Positions 46,460 through 57,624 are shown, counted from the first letter of the stretch. The stretch is DNA of 64,000 nt from Pisaster brevispinus (GCA_023634235.1 JAMKCF010000015.1:11318087-11382086), one strand, 5' to 3'. Program-made: numbers and translations. The notes: generated by a model from the sequence alone, not told the origin.

Positions 46460-46706
46460 CTTTGAAGAGTCTTGCTTCATCTGGATATCTTTTCACTGTG
46501 AGATAATCAGCCACATCTTGAGGTGACCAATTCTGCCATTCGGTGAGGTCTATCGTGTTGCTGGAATTACTGCTTGACCACGTTGAGTACTGACTCCCTT
46601 CAAAGTCAGTGGGACGAATACGATTCGCCATATTCAAATTGCTGTCTTCGAAAACCAATCGCCCCAGGCTCAGTGGTGGAAGTTCACAAGAAACGCAGCT
46701 AAACAT
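46460..46706 (-). CDS. SAM-domain exon 1, start of the gene
   Basis: Minus strand. The likely start ATG is at 46631 (AATATGG context, MANRIRPTDFEG). An in-frame ATG 25 codons upstream at 46706 is also possible, so the given span is the longer version. After a Ser/Thr-rich stretch it reads WQNWSPQDVADYLTVKRYPD, then EARLF: the Trp-start and first helices of a SAM domain. Donor GTTAGT splits a Glu codon with exon 2. SAM domains mediate protein-protein or RNA contacts and often oligomerise. Combined with a zinc finger and a recombinase fold this would be an unusual architecture. Promoter elements are not recognisable; repeat DNA lies directly upstream. Confidence 0.75.
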
Positions 46707-46744
46707 TTGTGGGGAACAAAAGTAATTGTAGCGTCATTTCGTGC

Positions 46745-47635
46745 CAACTCACCGGATGGGTTCAGATGCGGGTCTGATCCGGCAATGTGGATTAACGGCT
46801 AGTGTAAACGCAAAAAAGCCAGATCAGACCCGGTTCAAGATCCGGCAATTTTAATCCACCTTTCGAGGAGGGTTGAATCCGGCAATTGGTGGATCAGATC
46901 CGGCAAAGTGGATTCCAAATACAAGTGTAAACGCAAAGGTGGATCAGACACCGCAATTCGATGTGGTCATTTCCGGTTTCGTTACGAATGGCGCGCTTTT
47001 TGCTTGTGCTTTGGTGGGACATCCGTTGTTGTTTATAATGTGTGTGTGTGTGCTGCCCTTACACATGCCAACTTACGGGGTACTTTTAACAATGGAACAA
47101 TGGACCCCACAAGGCAATTTCAATAGGAACAATAGGGCCCCACAAGGGAATTCTTTAGAAAAGGGAACAATAGAACAACAATAGCAGTACCCCACAAACC
47201 GGATCCGTAAGGTTGTGTGTGTACATGGAGTGTGTGTGAAACGTTTTGTTGTTTTCAGCGTCCTTATACATACATCGTTACGTTCGGAGCTTGCCTTGTT
47301 GCTGTATTTTGTTAATTCCCATCTACAAAATAATTCTACCTGCATGGTCGTTGTTATCCGTATCATTTGCTGTACTGTATTTTCTGCATTCTACCTTCGC
47401 ATTGATAACGATTATTTCTAGAAGTGGCGCGCTGTAATCGTGACCTTTGAGGTCTTTGCGAGGAGCGGTGACGTCATGACCAATATACATCCGGTTCAAA
47501 AGTGGGATCGGAGCCGGATCAAGCGCTGGTGTAAACGCGACACAGGATCTTGATCTGCGGTCGTTAAAAAAATGCCGGATCTCAATCCACCTTTCTGGGT
47601 CTAGTGTAAACGCGGTGTTAGAGTTCCACTTTTAA
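46745..47635. repeat. Repeat-rich segment upstream of the SAM gene
   Basis: agtgtaaacgc occurs at about 46801, 46922, 47532 and 47612, each near gatccgg/ccggatc words. The two clusters (46745-46950 and 47490-47635) bracket ~540 bp with no feature other than a short (TG)n at 47038. This looks like a non-autonomous transposon or MITE with repeated termini. Its position within 50-950 bp of exon 1 means it may form part of the promoter region. Confidence 0.5.
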
Positions 47636-48160
47636 ACATTTCTGAGATATTACCCCCTAAAACATTAAGCCCCACCCTTCAGTTTGACGTGTTGTGTTTT
47701 CGACATTTTTAGAGGTCTGTATCTTGAAGTGGAGATAATTTAGGCCTATATAGCTACAAATTTATTGAAAGGGTATCTGGTATCCCATCAACTAGATTTT
47801 TATTGTCAAAAGTAGCACAGGTCATTTGTATATCAAGGTAGGTCTTTAAAAATGGAAAATTTAGCTTGCGTAATGACTTTTTGTCCTTTTTGAGACACCC
47901 TGGTGCCTAAGTGTAATGTCCGATTGCTTTTGTATTACATTTGGTTATTAACTAGTATTTATACGCAGATTCGAATGAAACAAAGGAACAGGTTATTTTT
48001 TTATTTAATGTCACAGCCTTGAAAACTGTTTTTTATTTTGTGTAAATAAAAATTGTGCAGGATGCCGAAAACTGTTTGGCAATCCTGCCGCACATAAAAA
48101 CTTTATTCGGGGCACACCTCTCCCCAACCTTTTAGGGCATACACTGCGCCTAAAACAATT

Positions 48161-48412
48161 TTGCACACGGGGGCAAAATAAGGGGTACACCAGACCCAAA
48201 ACATGTCAGCATTGAGTCTGACTAACAAGTTTGCACACGGGGGCAAAACATATGGGTACACCTGACCCGAACCATGTCAGCATTAAGTCTGACTAACACG
48301 TTTGCACACGGAGGCAAAACATATGGGTACACCTGACCCGAACCATGTCAGTAATAAAACTGACGCACACGGGGACAACAAATATGGGCACACGTGACCC
48401 GAACCTGTGGTC
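48161..48412. repeat. 70-bp tandem repeat, four copies
   Basis: Units begin ttgcacacgg at 48161, 48231, 48302 and (degenerate) ~48363, each followed by gtacacctgacccgaacc. It lies just beyond the 3' end of the Ngaro coding part and may belong to its terminal region. Confidence 0.8.
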
Positions 48413-48678
48413 ATACTATGCCCAATTAAATTTAAGAACAATATAGTAATCACACATGTAAATTATACAATGAATTTAACCAATCAAGTAAGCTGTGAAA
48501 TTCCACCTTGGCACATACGGTCGGAAATAGCCCCTGTGGTACATCAGAGCGCTATCACAACTTCTTGTAACAATGCATGTCACTAATTTATAAGTTTACT
48601 GATAACTTGATTAAGCAACAGTTTTGCTGAACAGTAAAACATTTAATTAAATTTTAACCAGACACTGTATTTTCGGTG

Positions 48679-49260
48679 TCAATCCCGTGAAAAAACGCCA
48701 AACGCGCAACGCGTGTCCCACAGGGAGAAACACCTAAAATACCAATGAGAGAACACAGGCGCGCAAATTGTCACAAAAGATTTTGGTGCCCAGTGACGAC
48801 AAATGCACGCCATCATAACGATACAAGGCCGTTTCCGACCAAATTGTGGGTGCGGCAAATAATGAGCGCCTAATTTAGCGCACTGTGCTTTCGCCCAGCG
48901 GTTAATGGCACGCCGTTTCCTTTCCATAGCAGGTTGTGATTTCTTCGCCCCAAAATAGAAGACGCGAGGGAGAATATGAGACCACACTATCTTAGCAGTT
49001 GGAAATAGGGACATATACTTCTGCAATGCTACTGGAATGCGCTGACGCATGCAAAATTCATCAACGTCAGTGAGGTCGTTGGTGCCTATGTGAAAAACAA
49101 GGACTGATGGGGGCGGGCCCGGTATTGACTGAATGAGCGCGTCAAGATCAACCATGCGCCCCCCACTTTTCCCTTTCCAGATTACCTGACGAGGGAGATG
49201 CATTTTTCCTGCTGCCCAGCGAACGATGGAGTCACCAATTATCCAAACTGGACCTATTGA
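48679..49260 (-). pseudogene. SGNH/GDSL hydrolase-like frame of the Ngaro element
   Basis: Starts near 49254, overlapping the end of the YR frame, and contains the Ser block IIGDSIVRW, then GKSGGRMVDLDALI and the block III motif VLVFHIGTNDL. The C-terminal catalytic block is present in a different frame at about 48800 (RYDGVHLSSLGTK, the D-x-x-H motif), so one frameshift near 48838 breaks an otherwise complete ~170-residue domain. SGNH domains occur in some retrotransposons (for example CR1-type ORF1); their role there is unclear. Confidence 0.75.
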
Positions 49261-50231
49261 TTGGGGTGACGGATAAGGTATATGTTAACAGAAAGGAACG
49301 GTAATTGATTAGGATAAAGCATGAAAGCTTGTACCCGGTGTTCCTGCAACTTCACAACCTGGTACGGAACGAATGTATGATCCACCGCATTGGAGCGCCA
49401 CCTACCCATTCTACAAACTTCGTCATAAGGGACACCTGCACCCACTGCCGTGGACGCAGCCCCAATACGGAAGGAGTGAGCACGGATGCGCTCGCTTGGA
49501 ACCTCTGCAAACTTAAGTGTTTTCTGCAATACTAAGTTGAATTGAAACCGAGTAAGCGGAGTACCATCAAAATGGCAAAAGAGAGGGCCTGCGCACGCTG
49601 GGCGCACGTGAAGAAACCTTTGTAAAGCCAAAACGGGGCAAAGTGCTGCATTGGCAGACTGCACTAAACGTATGATCTGCGGAGGACCGCGCTGATTATT
49701 CTTTGCATGCTTGAATGAAATAAGCACTGAAAGACAATCCTATCCGGCACCACAAAACTGAATGTCAGAAATTGATAACACTGAAGGTTGGACGCGCAGG
49801 CGAGAATCTGCTGCAAATTCACCTACCCGCATGAACCCGAAAAAGGCACAAAGGAAAACTGCCTGAAACAAACAACATTCAAATTCAGTCTTGCAAACCG
49901 CAGGAAGAGCTTGGATAGCTAGCAACAAAATAGGCATGGAAATCGGTAAACGGGTATCTGATAAAGGACGCAACCGCCTACAGCCCTCAAGTAACTTTGA
50001 CACCAAAAATGCATTGGTCGGATCCGGCCACCCGCGTGACTTATGATAAAACCCAACGGCTGAAACATAAGTTGAGATCGTGGATGGGGCAAACATTTGC
50101 AGGGATAACCAACCTACAAAGCGCTGAATGACGTCAGCCGACACAGGACTTTCTAAAACCTGACCCTGTTGCAAAAACTGACAAAATTTATGCATACCCG
50201 TCGCATATGTTTTATGCGTATTCGGGGCCAA
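49254..50231 (-). pseudogene. Ngaro tyrosine recombinase
   Basis: One reading frame of ~325 codons broken by a single TAG at 49740-49742. The N-terminal core-binding part starts MAPNTHKTYATGMHKFCQFL. The catalytic part shows the first Arg in FFGFMRVGEF, box II RAHSFRIGAAS (H-x-x-R), GRWRSNAVDHTF and a Tyr in VPY. This enzyme would insert the circular cDNA by site-specific-type recombination. It lies directly downstream of the RNase H part. The residues needed for catalysis appear present, so the nonsense codon is the main visible defect. Confidence 0.85.
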
Positions 50232-50263
50232 TGCGGCTGAGAAAAGCCTATTAATTTCAACAT

Positions 50264-51874
50264 CTAATGAACAGGAGATAAATCTGGTAACGGCGTCATG
50301 ACTGCATCCGCAAGAGGAGCTGCTGCGCGGAAGCGTGTTTCCTGGAAACGGGACAGAGAATCAGCAATAATATTATACACACCAGGCACATGAACAGCTT
50401 TGACACGAATATTAAATCTAAGACATTCAAGCACAAATGGACGTACAAGGTGCATCATTTTTGGACACCGGGATGACTGTGTGTTAATGACGTGCACTAC
50501 TGCAATATTGTCCGTGTGAACAACGACCTTGCGATTGGCAAGCTGGGGGCTTCAACACTTGAGAGCAACAACAATAGGATAGAATTCTAAAAGCGCAATT
50601 GATGGTGGGTTGCGCAGTATAGATCCGGACCAACGCCCTTGAATCCAAGGACCGTGAAAGTAAGCGCCAAAACCTATGCTAGCAGCAGCATCGGTGAACA
50701 AATCTAAAGCAGAGCAAGATACCCAATCATGTTCTAAAAAGGCAGAAACCCCATTGAAATGGGTCAAAAACTCATGCCATAAAAGTAGGTCGAGTTTTGC
50801 CCCCGCTGACAAACGAATCTTATAGTAGGGCCTGGTTATGCCTTTAGTTAGTGAAATAAGGCGACGCAAAAAGGCGCGCCCTGGAGAAATTGCCTTGCAC
50901 AAAAAATTCAGGGAACCGACCAGTGATTGAAGTGCCACAAGTGTAATTTTCCGCCTTGCTAAAACGCCAGTGATCTGAACGGTCATGGCCTGTACTTTTT
51001 CTGCTGGAACTTTGACTTCAGCGTGCAAGGCATCGATCTCCAGCCCAAGGTATGTCATGACCTGCGCAGGGCCCTCGGTTTTTTCCGGGGCCAGCGGTAC
51101 CCCCAGTTCACCACAAGCGCAAGTGAATGTATCCAGCAAACCTTTGCACCTAGAAGCAGAAGGGCCAACAAATAGAAAATCATCGAGATAGTGGGTGATC
51201 AGAGAAGAACCTGTAGTTTGCTTAACATGAAATTCCAGAAATGAACTAAATTTCTCAAAAAGGGAACATGAAATAGCACACCCCATTGGCATACACTTAT
51301 CATAATAAAACTGGCCTTCAAAGGAAAAACCGAGCAATTCATAATCCAATGGAGACACAGGGAGAAGCCTAAACGCTGATTTAATATCTGCTGCCTTTGC
51401 CAGCCAAGCATTACGACCAGTGCGTAGCAACAGAGCAACAGCAGAATCAAAAGATGTGTAATGAACAGCGCAAAGCTCATCGCTAATAAAATCATTGATT
51501 GAATGCCCAGCTGGGAAAGACAGATGATGAATGAGCCGGTATGTACCAGGCTGGCGTTTAGGAACTAACCCGATAGGAGAACATTGCAAATTGGGCAGTG
51601 GACGATCGCTAAAGGGACCAGCAATCCGTCCTAAGCTTGTCTCTTTATTTAACTTGTCCCGTACAATATGTGGGCGCTCAGCTGCGGAAGCCAAACAACC
51701 CGAATCCAGAGGTAAACGTGGCCCATCATAACATAAAGAAAAACCGTTAGAAAACCCATCCAGTAGAAGGATTGCATCATGTGCTATGGGATAATCCTCC
51801 AGCCACCACTCCAAGACAGGCAATTTAATTGGCGTTGGAGGCACGAAAAGTATGACTTTTATCCCTGGCAGCAT
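50264..51874 (-). pseudogene. Ngaro reverse transcriptase - RNase H
   Basis: A 440-codon frame with DIRS/Ngaro-type RT motifs: LQCSPIGLVPKRQPGTYRLI, KAADIKSAFRLLPV, MPMGCAISCSLFEKF, and the catalytic THYLDDFLFVG (YLDD in place of YxDD of most retroviral-type RTs). It stops at TGA 50552-50554, where Trp is expected (LKCW). The same frame then continues through the RNase H end (HVPGVYNIIADSLSRF) to ~50264. So a single nonsense change truncates RNase H. It overlaps the gag end in another frame, as expected for frameshift expression. Confidence 0.85.
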
Positions 51875-52320
51875 TGCCGCCTTGTGGCAAGTTGGGAGCT
51901 GGAGAATTCAGTTTTGGGGCAAAACTTTGTCCAGCTTTGATTGGCGTGCGCAACATCTGTTTTGCACCTTGTGTGGGCCTTCCAACAGAAGGAGGAACCC
52001 AACGGGATTGCCCCCCGGTCCTACACCTTGTTGCCCCATGCCCACCCCGCAAACACTTGTTGCAACTATGTGCAAACTTACATGACACCAGATGGCAACC
52101 TTGCAAGCTGTTGAAAGCAAAGCACAAACCAGGCCTAACATGTGATCTGACACCTGTACCTTGCCCAATATTGACAGTGGGATGTACAGAAGAACTTGTG
52201 GAAGACGGCGCAGGAGAGATTGCCGCCACCGTCAACCAAAGCTCTGTGTCAATATTGCCCCACGAGCGCCCCGGATTAGCCTCCTGCATGAGACGAAACT
52301 GCTCGTCATATGCTCGTCAT
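51825..52320 (-). pseudogene. Ngaro gag, C-terminal part with zinc knuckles
   Basis: Reads LCFAFNSLQGCHLVSCKFAH (a CCCH-type finger), then HSCNKCLRGGHGATRC (a second Cys/His knuckle), as in gag proteins of DIRS/Ngaro elements. It is separated from the rest of gag by the 1254-bp insertion at 52321. An 11-bp local duplication at the insertion edge adds a frame change. Confidence 0.8.
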
Positions 52321-53574
52321 TAGCCTTGATATCAAGGCTGTGTAGACAAGTACTCTAGCTAAAACCATAGAGCAAGGATACTTAAACCTCAGCCGCCCGA
52401 ATGCGATACAACCCCAGTCCCCCTATTGACTCTAAAAAAAAATAGCACACCGCACTCTCACCATGCACACACACAGCGCCTGTACACCCCCCACACACAC
52501 CGCTATTGTCCACACACCGCTATCGCCCACAATCCTAGCCCGTGAGCCGTCAGGCTCACAGCCTTGACGATCTTGTAAACCGAGTGTCTTATGTGTTTCA
52601 TTGTTTTTCTTCGCAAATCCGTGGAAAATGGGGGGGTGAGTGGATATGCAAAGATTTATTTCATGAATAATACATCATTCTTAATAGCCAATCACACACT
52701 GTCGTGTGCGGGCGCTAGAGTAATCTTACATATTCATAATGTTTATTCATAAATACCCCAGACAGTTTCGCTATTCCTATTGGTGGAGAGCATGTCACGT
52801 GGGGTGTTTAAACAGATGATAAAGCACGGCCAAGAGTGTTTATAACCGGCTGGCTTCGCGTGTTGGGCGCGCAAGCTCACGGTACGCCAATTTGATTACG
52901 CGGAACGCAATATAGCTATTAGTACCAGCGCGTAATCTATTTTTACACGCGCGTACACACAACCCAAGGCGCACCAAACATAACTTTTAAAAAGTTTTTG
53001 AAAATGTACAAAATGTACAGATTGTCACAGATTGTCTATAATTTCGCTTTTTAACAAAAGGGCATTTATGAATGGGAATAAAAAAGTAGTGACTCGTTCT
53101 TAAACGGCCGTTTAAAACCTTGCAGGGTCGTGGTCGTGCGATAAAGGCCCGAGCCACGACCCTGCCGGTTTTAAACAGCCGTTTAAGAACTCGTCGCCAC
53201 TCTTTTATTTCCTTATTAAACATGACCACTTCCAATGGCCAATCAAGAGCCTTTTATTACAAGTAGAGCGCACTCATTACCATAACCGCAAGACCCGGAA
53301 GTGTACAAGATCGTCAAGGCTGTGAGCCTGACGGCTCACGGGCTAGGATTGTGGGCGATAGAGGTGTGTGGACAATAGCGGTGTGTGTGGGACTGTGGAA
53401 ACGGGCGTTTGTGTACTTCCTTGGGTGAGAGCGTGGTGTGCTGTTTAAAGACAGTCGGGGGACCGGAACAGGAGTTGCATTGCATTCGGGCATTGCATTC
53501 GTGCGGCTGTGGTTATGCACATTTTTAGCTTTATAGTAAGCAAACTATTACACACAGCCTTGCAGTCAAGGCTA
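52321..53574. mobile_element. 1254-bp non-autonomous TIR transposon (Mutator-like?)
   Basis: Both ends start TAGCCTTGA (read inwards) and continue as ~255-bp terminal inverted repeats that include cgtgagccgtcaggctcac and gacgatcttg. It is flanked by a perfect 9-bp target duplication gctcgtcat (52312-52320 and 53575-53583), with one more copy of the word at 52301. Long TIRs plus 9-bp duplications suggest a Mutator-type element; no transposase is present. It splits the Ngaro gag, so it is younger than the Ngaro insertion. Confidence 0.8.
53073..53215. repeat. Long imperfect hairpin inside the TIR element
   Basis: Arms of ~65 bases (gttcttaaacggccgtttaa, cagggtcgtgg and complements) around gcgataaaggcccga. 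It could fold into one long stem; perhaps a nested foldback MITE. Confidence 0.75.
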
Positions 53575-54110
53575 GCTCGTCATAGGTCCGCCAGCCTAAC
53601 CCAGAATACTGGATAGACGCCATGCGAACAATCTCGGCATATTTTAGCAATTCTGCGCATCGCGTAGGATGCCGCATGATATAAATTGCAATGAAAGTAT
53701 GAAACGCTGACTGCCACATGTCCAGCGAGTCCAACCTTTTGCGCAATGGGCCTGGCTTCCTGATCACGAGCTGACCATCATCAACCACAAATTGCAGGTT
53801 TTGATCCGGGGCTCTCGAACATACGGCATTAGCAGTGTCCTTGTACAACAAGGACAAATCTACATACGACCCTTCCCATATTTTCTCCTTGATGGCCTGT
53901 GGCACATGAAACCCCAACGGAGTATTAATGCCTATTTGTGGAACCGGCTCTGGCCGCATGTTCAAACCAAAACCCCAATTATTGACCGTACTACTACTAG
54001 TACTAGTAATAGTATTATTATTACTATACTCACTACCCGGTGCTGCCGCAGCAGACGACACAACTGGCATTGGGGTGGCCATAGTGGATGAGTTCTGGGG
54101 CTGTACGTAG
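53575..54110 (-). pseudogene. Ngaro gag, middle part
   Basis: From the right it reads QPQNSSTMATPMPVVSSAAA, an Asn/Ser/Thr-rich stretch, and then a folded-looking region (KRLDSLDMWQSAFHTFIAIY) ending at GWRTYDE, where the 1254-bp element begins. The gag continues beyond that element at 52311. Confidence 0.75.
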
Positions 54111-54456
54111 CATGGGCGTCGATGGGTGGGGGACGGGGGGGGGGGGACATGTCCCCCTCACTTTTTAGACTGGAGGGGACAGCATATCAGATGTCCCCCC
54201 CCCCCCCACTTTTTGATTGACTGTTCATTAGAAATATGCAACAAAATTTACACCATTTTCTTGATTTAATATTTCATTACAATTTTTGTTCAAATAAAAG
54301 AATAGCGAACAAACGGTGAAATATTTTTTTTCATTTCCATCTTTCTTTCTGATGGACCACGCGCAGAATGGTATTTTGGGCCTCTTATGTAAGATGTATT
54401 TTTTCAAGACTTGCTCGACCGTCCCCCCTACTTTTCAGTAGCGATCGACGCCCTTG
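54111..54456. mobile_element. 346-bp MITE of the CA(N)GGGCGTCGAT family
   Basis: Left end CATGGGCGTCGAT, right end (complement) CAAGGGCGTCGAT. Just inside are G- and C-runs (gggggacatgtccccc, then atcagatgtcccccc) shared with the larger element at 56484. Likely hAT-type non-autonomous element. The 8 bases on each side do not match, so the target duplication is not confirmed. It interrupts the Ngaro gag near residue 60. Confidence 0.75.
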
Positions 54457-54637
54457 GAGGCGCCTGATGTCCGCCCTCAGCAGACGAGGTCGCAACCTGC
54501 GGAGGAGTTGTAGCCTGCTGGCTCGGCTGCGTCTTGCGCTGGCCCTTCTTCTGGGACGTCCTGCCTCTCTTGGGAGGAACCGGATCAGCATCCTGGAGCC
54601 GAGACGACCGCTTGACAATGCGTTTTGGTCGCGGCAT
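54457..54637 (-). pseudogene. Ngaro gag, N-terminal part
   Basis: Starts MPRPKRIVKRSSRLQ (ATG at 54635-54637), a basic, Pro/Gln/Thr-rich N-terminus (GRTSQKKGQRKTQPSQQATT). Broken by the 346-bp MITE. An upstream in-frame ATG at 54820 is less likely because the preceding segment has no gag-like character. Confidence 0.65.
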
Positions 54638-54899
54638 GGCGCACCACCAAACAATGCCAACGCCCGGTACAACAGTTACAATGTCACACAACTGGGCTAA
54701 AACAATAGACTGCACAGCACCCAAGGAGTATGCCAGCCGACAAAAATTGAGGTCGATGGTTGACCGAAGACTGCACGAAATTAAATAATTCCTCCGGCAA
54801 GGTAGGTGTAAGAACCACAATACTAAACAATTCCACAGCTCAGCTGTCGAATAAATTCCTAAACACGATTCTAAAATACTAAACTAAACACCAATTCTA

Positions 54900-56483
54900 A
54901 AATACAAAACACTAATCCAGAGAGAATTTGAAAAAAACTTTATAATTATAACCCCGCAAAATATTTTCATGTGTTCATAGACAAGACTATGACGAAAGTG
55001 ATTAATCCCCCAACTTTTCCCGCTTGCTCAAGCGTCCCCAGCAACGCAAGAATTGCAGCCATTGGTTGCTTTTCCCTGCACTGCATATTATTGACACATT
55101 AACAAAATCTGTTTATATAACATAATTTGTAACACATCCATAATTATATTCTTTACCAATACATAATACAGCAATATGTTTTTTCCCCGCGAAATTGTTG
55201 TAACCTAGATTTGTAAGAACTTACACAGTGCGCCCGCACGCACGTTGAACCTCCCAGGCCACCTAAGTTGTCACCTTTTTGCCTATAATAAAACAACACA
55301 AGCATGCGTGCCGCTGTGACATGAAACACTGACTTCCCCGCGTATAAAGCATTGTATCGTTCAGGCGATAAAATGAAATATGTGTGGCCTAAAATAATAA
55401 AAGACCAGTCACACCCTTGATAGGTTTTGGCAGGGGTCTGATAATGGAGCCGCCTGTAAAAATGCCAAAAACGCATTTTTCAAGTGGTTATTTGACGAAG
55501 TGGAACGTTACAGACAGATTTACAAAGTTTTCCCAAGAACACTTTGTATTCAGTCTACTTGTGTGAGAAAAAAAAGTTTGTTTCTTTACTCCTTCATGTA
55601 AAAAAAAAAATTTACACCTAAGATTATGGTAAGTGCAGTGCTAGCAGTTATTGGTGACAGACTTGTTTACAAAAGAGCCACAGAGCCACGTGAATAAAAA
55701 GAAACCACTCTTATTGTGTACGTACACATCAACAATCATGTACGTTCATGACATCATACTACAAACATGACATCATACTACATACATTATATCTATCATG
55801 TATGTACATGTACATAATACTTCCGGACTTATCATGTACGTAGACGGTATGTAATGGGTTCGTACATAATAATTACCATTTAGTACAGGCTATTGTAATT
55901 ATAAATATAAAGATACACTTTGTATAAATTTGTAGCTATATATATTATCTCCATTTATAGATATAGAGCTCTAAAAATGCCCAAAACACAAGAAGTATAT
56001 TTGAAGGGGTGACGCTTAATTTTTAGGGGGCTATATCTCATAATGTTAAGGAGTAGAATTCAAAAAATGTGTATGTGTTCATGGCACCCATAGGGATTTT
56101 TTTTTTTTTAAAGAACTAGCAAAATCTGAGATGGAGCCTGCCAAACCTTTCAGGATTTTAGATAATTTGGCAATGACTGACCCTGTAATTAAAAACGGTA
56201 TTGGAAGCTACTTATAGAGAATGAACCATATAAGAAATCTGACATAAACACTTTTTTGATAAATACATTTAAAAACTGGATCCTTACAAGAATCATTCGG
56301 ACGGAATAATTCTCATTGCGTAAACAACGTGAAATTTGTAAAGGTTTGATGATCTCAGCAGTCGCAAACAACACAACAAATGTCAAATCAAAGCGTGTGC
56401 CCTAACTGACACCATGATTGCGTCTCGACTGTCATCTGTGACCTGATCGGTCGAAATGAGGAATGTGTCAGACAGGACGTATT
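54900..56483. other. Unassigned DNA, probably Ngaro 5' end plus intergenic
   Basis: No gene recognised. The first few hundred bases may hold the 5' repeat of the Ngaro element. 55720-55860 is rich in tacgtacatgta-type palindromic words. Poly-A/T stretches lie at 55590 and 56100. Confidence 0.4.
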
Positions 56484-56944
56484 CATGGGCGTCAATCCTG
56501 GGGGGACGGGGGGACACGTCCCCCCCCCCCCCACTTTTTGAAGGGTGGGGGACACCATATCAAATGTCCCCCCCCCCCCCAGTTTTGTTTTAATTCGTGT
56601 ATCTCATATTATAGGGGCAATTGAATGTGTCATCTACTGTATGACTTACGGTAACGCGCTGTCTGTAGTAAAGCTAACGCTTTAGTCGATGCACTGCCCG
56701 AAACTGCTCGGCAATTTTTAATACTCACTGGACCACCCGAAACCGCCCGCAATTGGAAACACTTCGTATCCTTGGTTTTACAAACGCTATAGCGTGTCGC
56801 ACTAAACAGCCGCCGAAAGAGCGTGATCTGAAGAATTTGATGGTACTGTAAGTTTACTTCCGGTGACGCGCTATCTACGTACAGCCCGAAATCGATCGAC
56901 CATTTACTCACTGGACTACGAAAGCCCATTAGTGCCATCGCACG

Positions 56945-57317
56945 TACATATTCAGCCAATCTTGTTTTTTTGGAAGTACATATTCAGCAAATCTTGTTTT
57001 TTGGAAGTACATATTCAGCAAATCTTGTTTTTTGGAAGTACATATACAGCCAATCTTGTTTTTTGGAAGTACATATTCAGCCAATCTTGTTTTTTGAAAG
57101 TACATATTCAGCCAATCTTGTTTTTTGGAAGTACATATTCAGCCAATCTTGTTTTTTGGAAGTACATATTCAGCAAATCTTGTTTTTTGGAAGTACATAT
57201 TCAGCAAATCTTGTTTTTTGGAAGTACATATTCAGCGAATCTTGTTTTTTGGAAGTACATATTCAGCGAATCTTGTCTTTTGGAAGTACATATTTAGCGA
57301 ATCTTGTTTTTTGGATA
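56945..57317. repeat. 31-bp minisatellite, block 1 (~12 copies)
   Basis: Unit like ggaagtacatattcagccaa followed by tcttgtttttt, with cagc(c/a/g)aatc variants. The unit has no stop in three frames of the plus strand, so 31-bp periodicity creates long open frames with a 31-residue period. These frames are a by-product and not evidence of a protein. Confidence 0.9.
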
Positions 57318-57624
57318 TTTTCCCCCCATCCTGACATCGCGCGGCGTCGGGTGCACGACGTGTGGGGCGCATTTGAAGATAAAGTCAGCTGTGTATTGTC
57401 TCTTTATGAATATCCCTTCTTTTCGGAAGGGATGAATTGTGGAGCCTACTGTTAACTTGGAAAAGTGCTCGGGTGGGGGTAGGCGTAAAAAAATGGAACC
57501 AGTGATGAGGCAAATTTCAATTACGGAATTGTGTATATATATATTTATTTAATTTATGATCAACATTACTTTGAAAGACACCTTCAAAGAAACTGCACAG
57601 GCAGGTAGTATCAAATTGAAAGCC

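Larger units (their letters stand above)
20470..46706 (-). other. Split gene: SAM - proline-rich exon array - CPLC zinc finger - tyrosine-recombinase fold - P/S/T tail
   Basis: Gene-level view. Two phase-consistent exon chains are visible: SAM 1-2-3, the 69-nt array and zinc-finger copy 1; and 31130 through 24021, optionally continued by 22125, 20960, 20708 and 20470. Every junction inside each chain restores an intact codon. Unresolved points: the exon(s) between the zinc finger (ends two bases into a codon) and the recombinase part (starts needing one base), the choice among three zinc-finger copies, and the true 3' end. The recombinase fold resembles Crypton-derived YR proteins, many of which are uncharacterised in invertebrates. 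Two separate genes cannot be excluded. Confidence 0.6.
48000..54900 (-). mobile_element. Decayed Ngaro-type tyrosine-recombinase retrotransposon
   Basis: Minus strand, order gag - RT/RNase H - YR - SGNH-like. This gene order, a YR in place of a DDE integrase and a CCCH/CCHC-type gag are typical of the Ngaro/DIRS group; the RT and the downstream hydrolase favour Ngaro. Nonsense codons in pol and YR, a frameshift in the SGNH part and two transposon insertions in gag make it inactive. The split direct repeats expected at Ngaro ends were not identified, so both boundaries are approximate. Confidence 0.75.

Noticed and set aside
54534..54788. Plus-strand frames opposite the Ngaro gag and pol
   Set aside because: They mirror the real minus-strand coding frames of the retroelement.
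54820..54820. Upstream ATG as the Ngaro gag start
   Set aside because: The 61 codons before MPRPK have no gag-like composition. The internal ATG at 54637 begins the basic N-terminus expected for gag.
56863..57455. 144- and 161-codon frames (EVHIQPILFFGS...) in the minisatellite
   Set aside because: The 31-bp unit lacks stops, so several frames are open at once. Simple by-product of the repeat.
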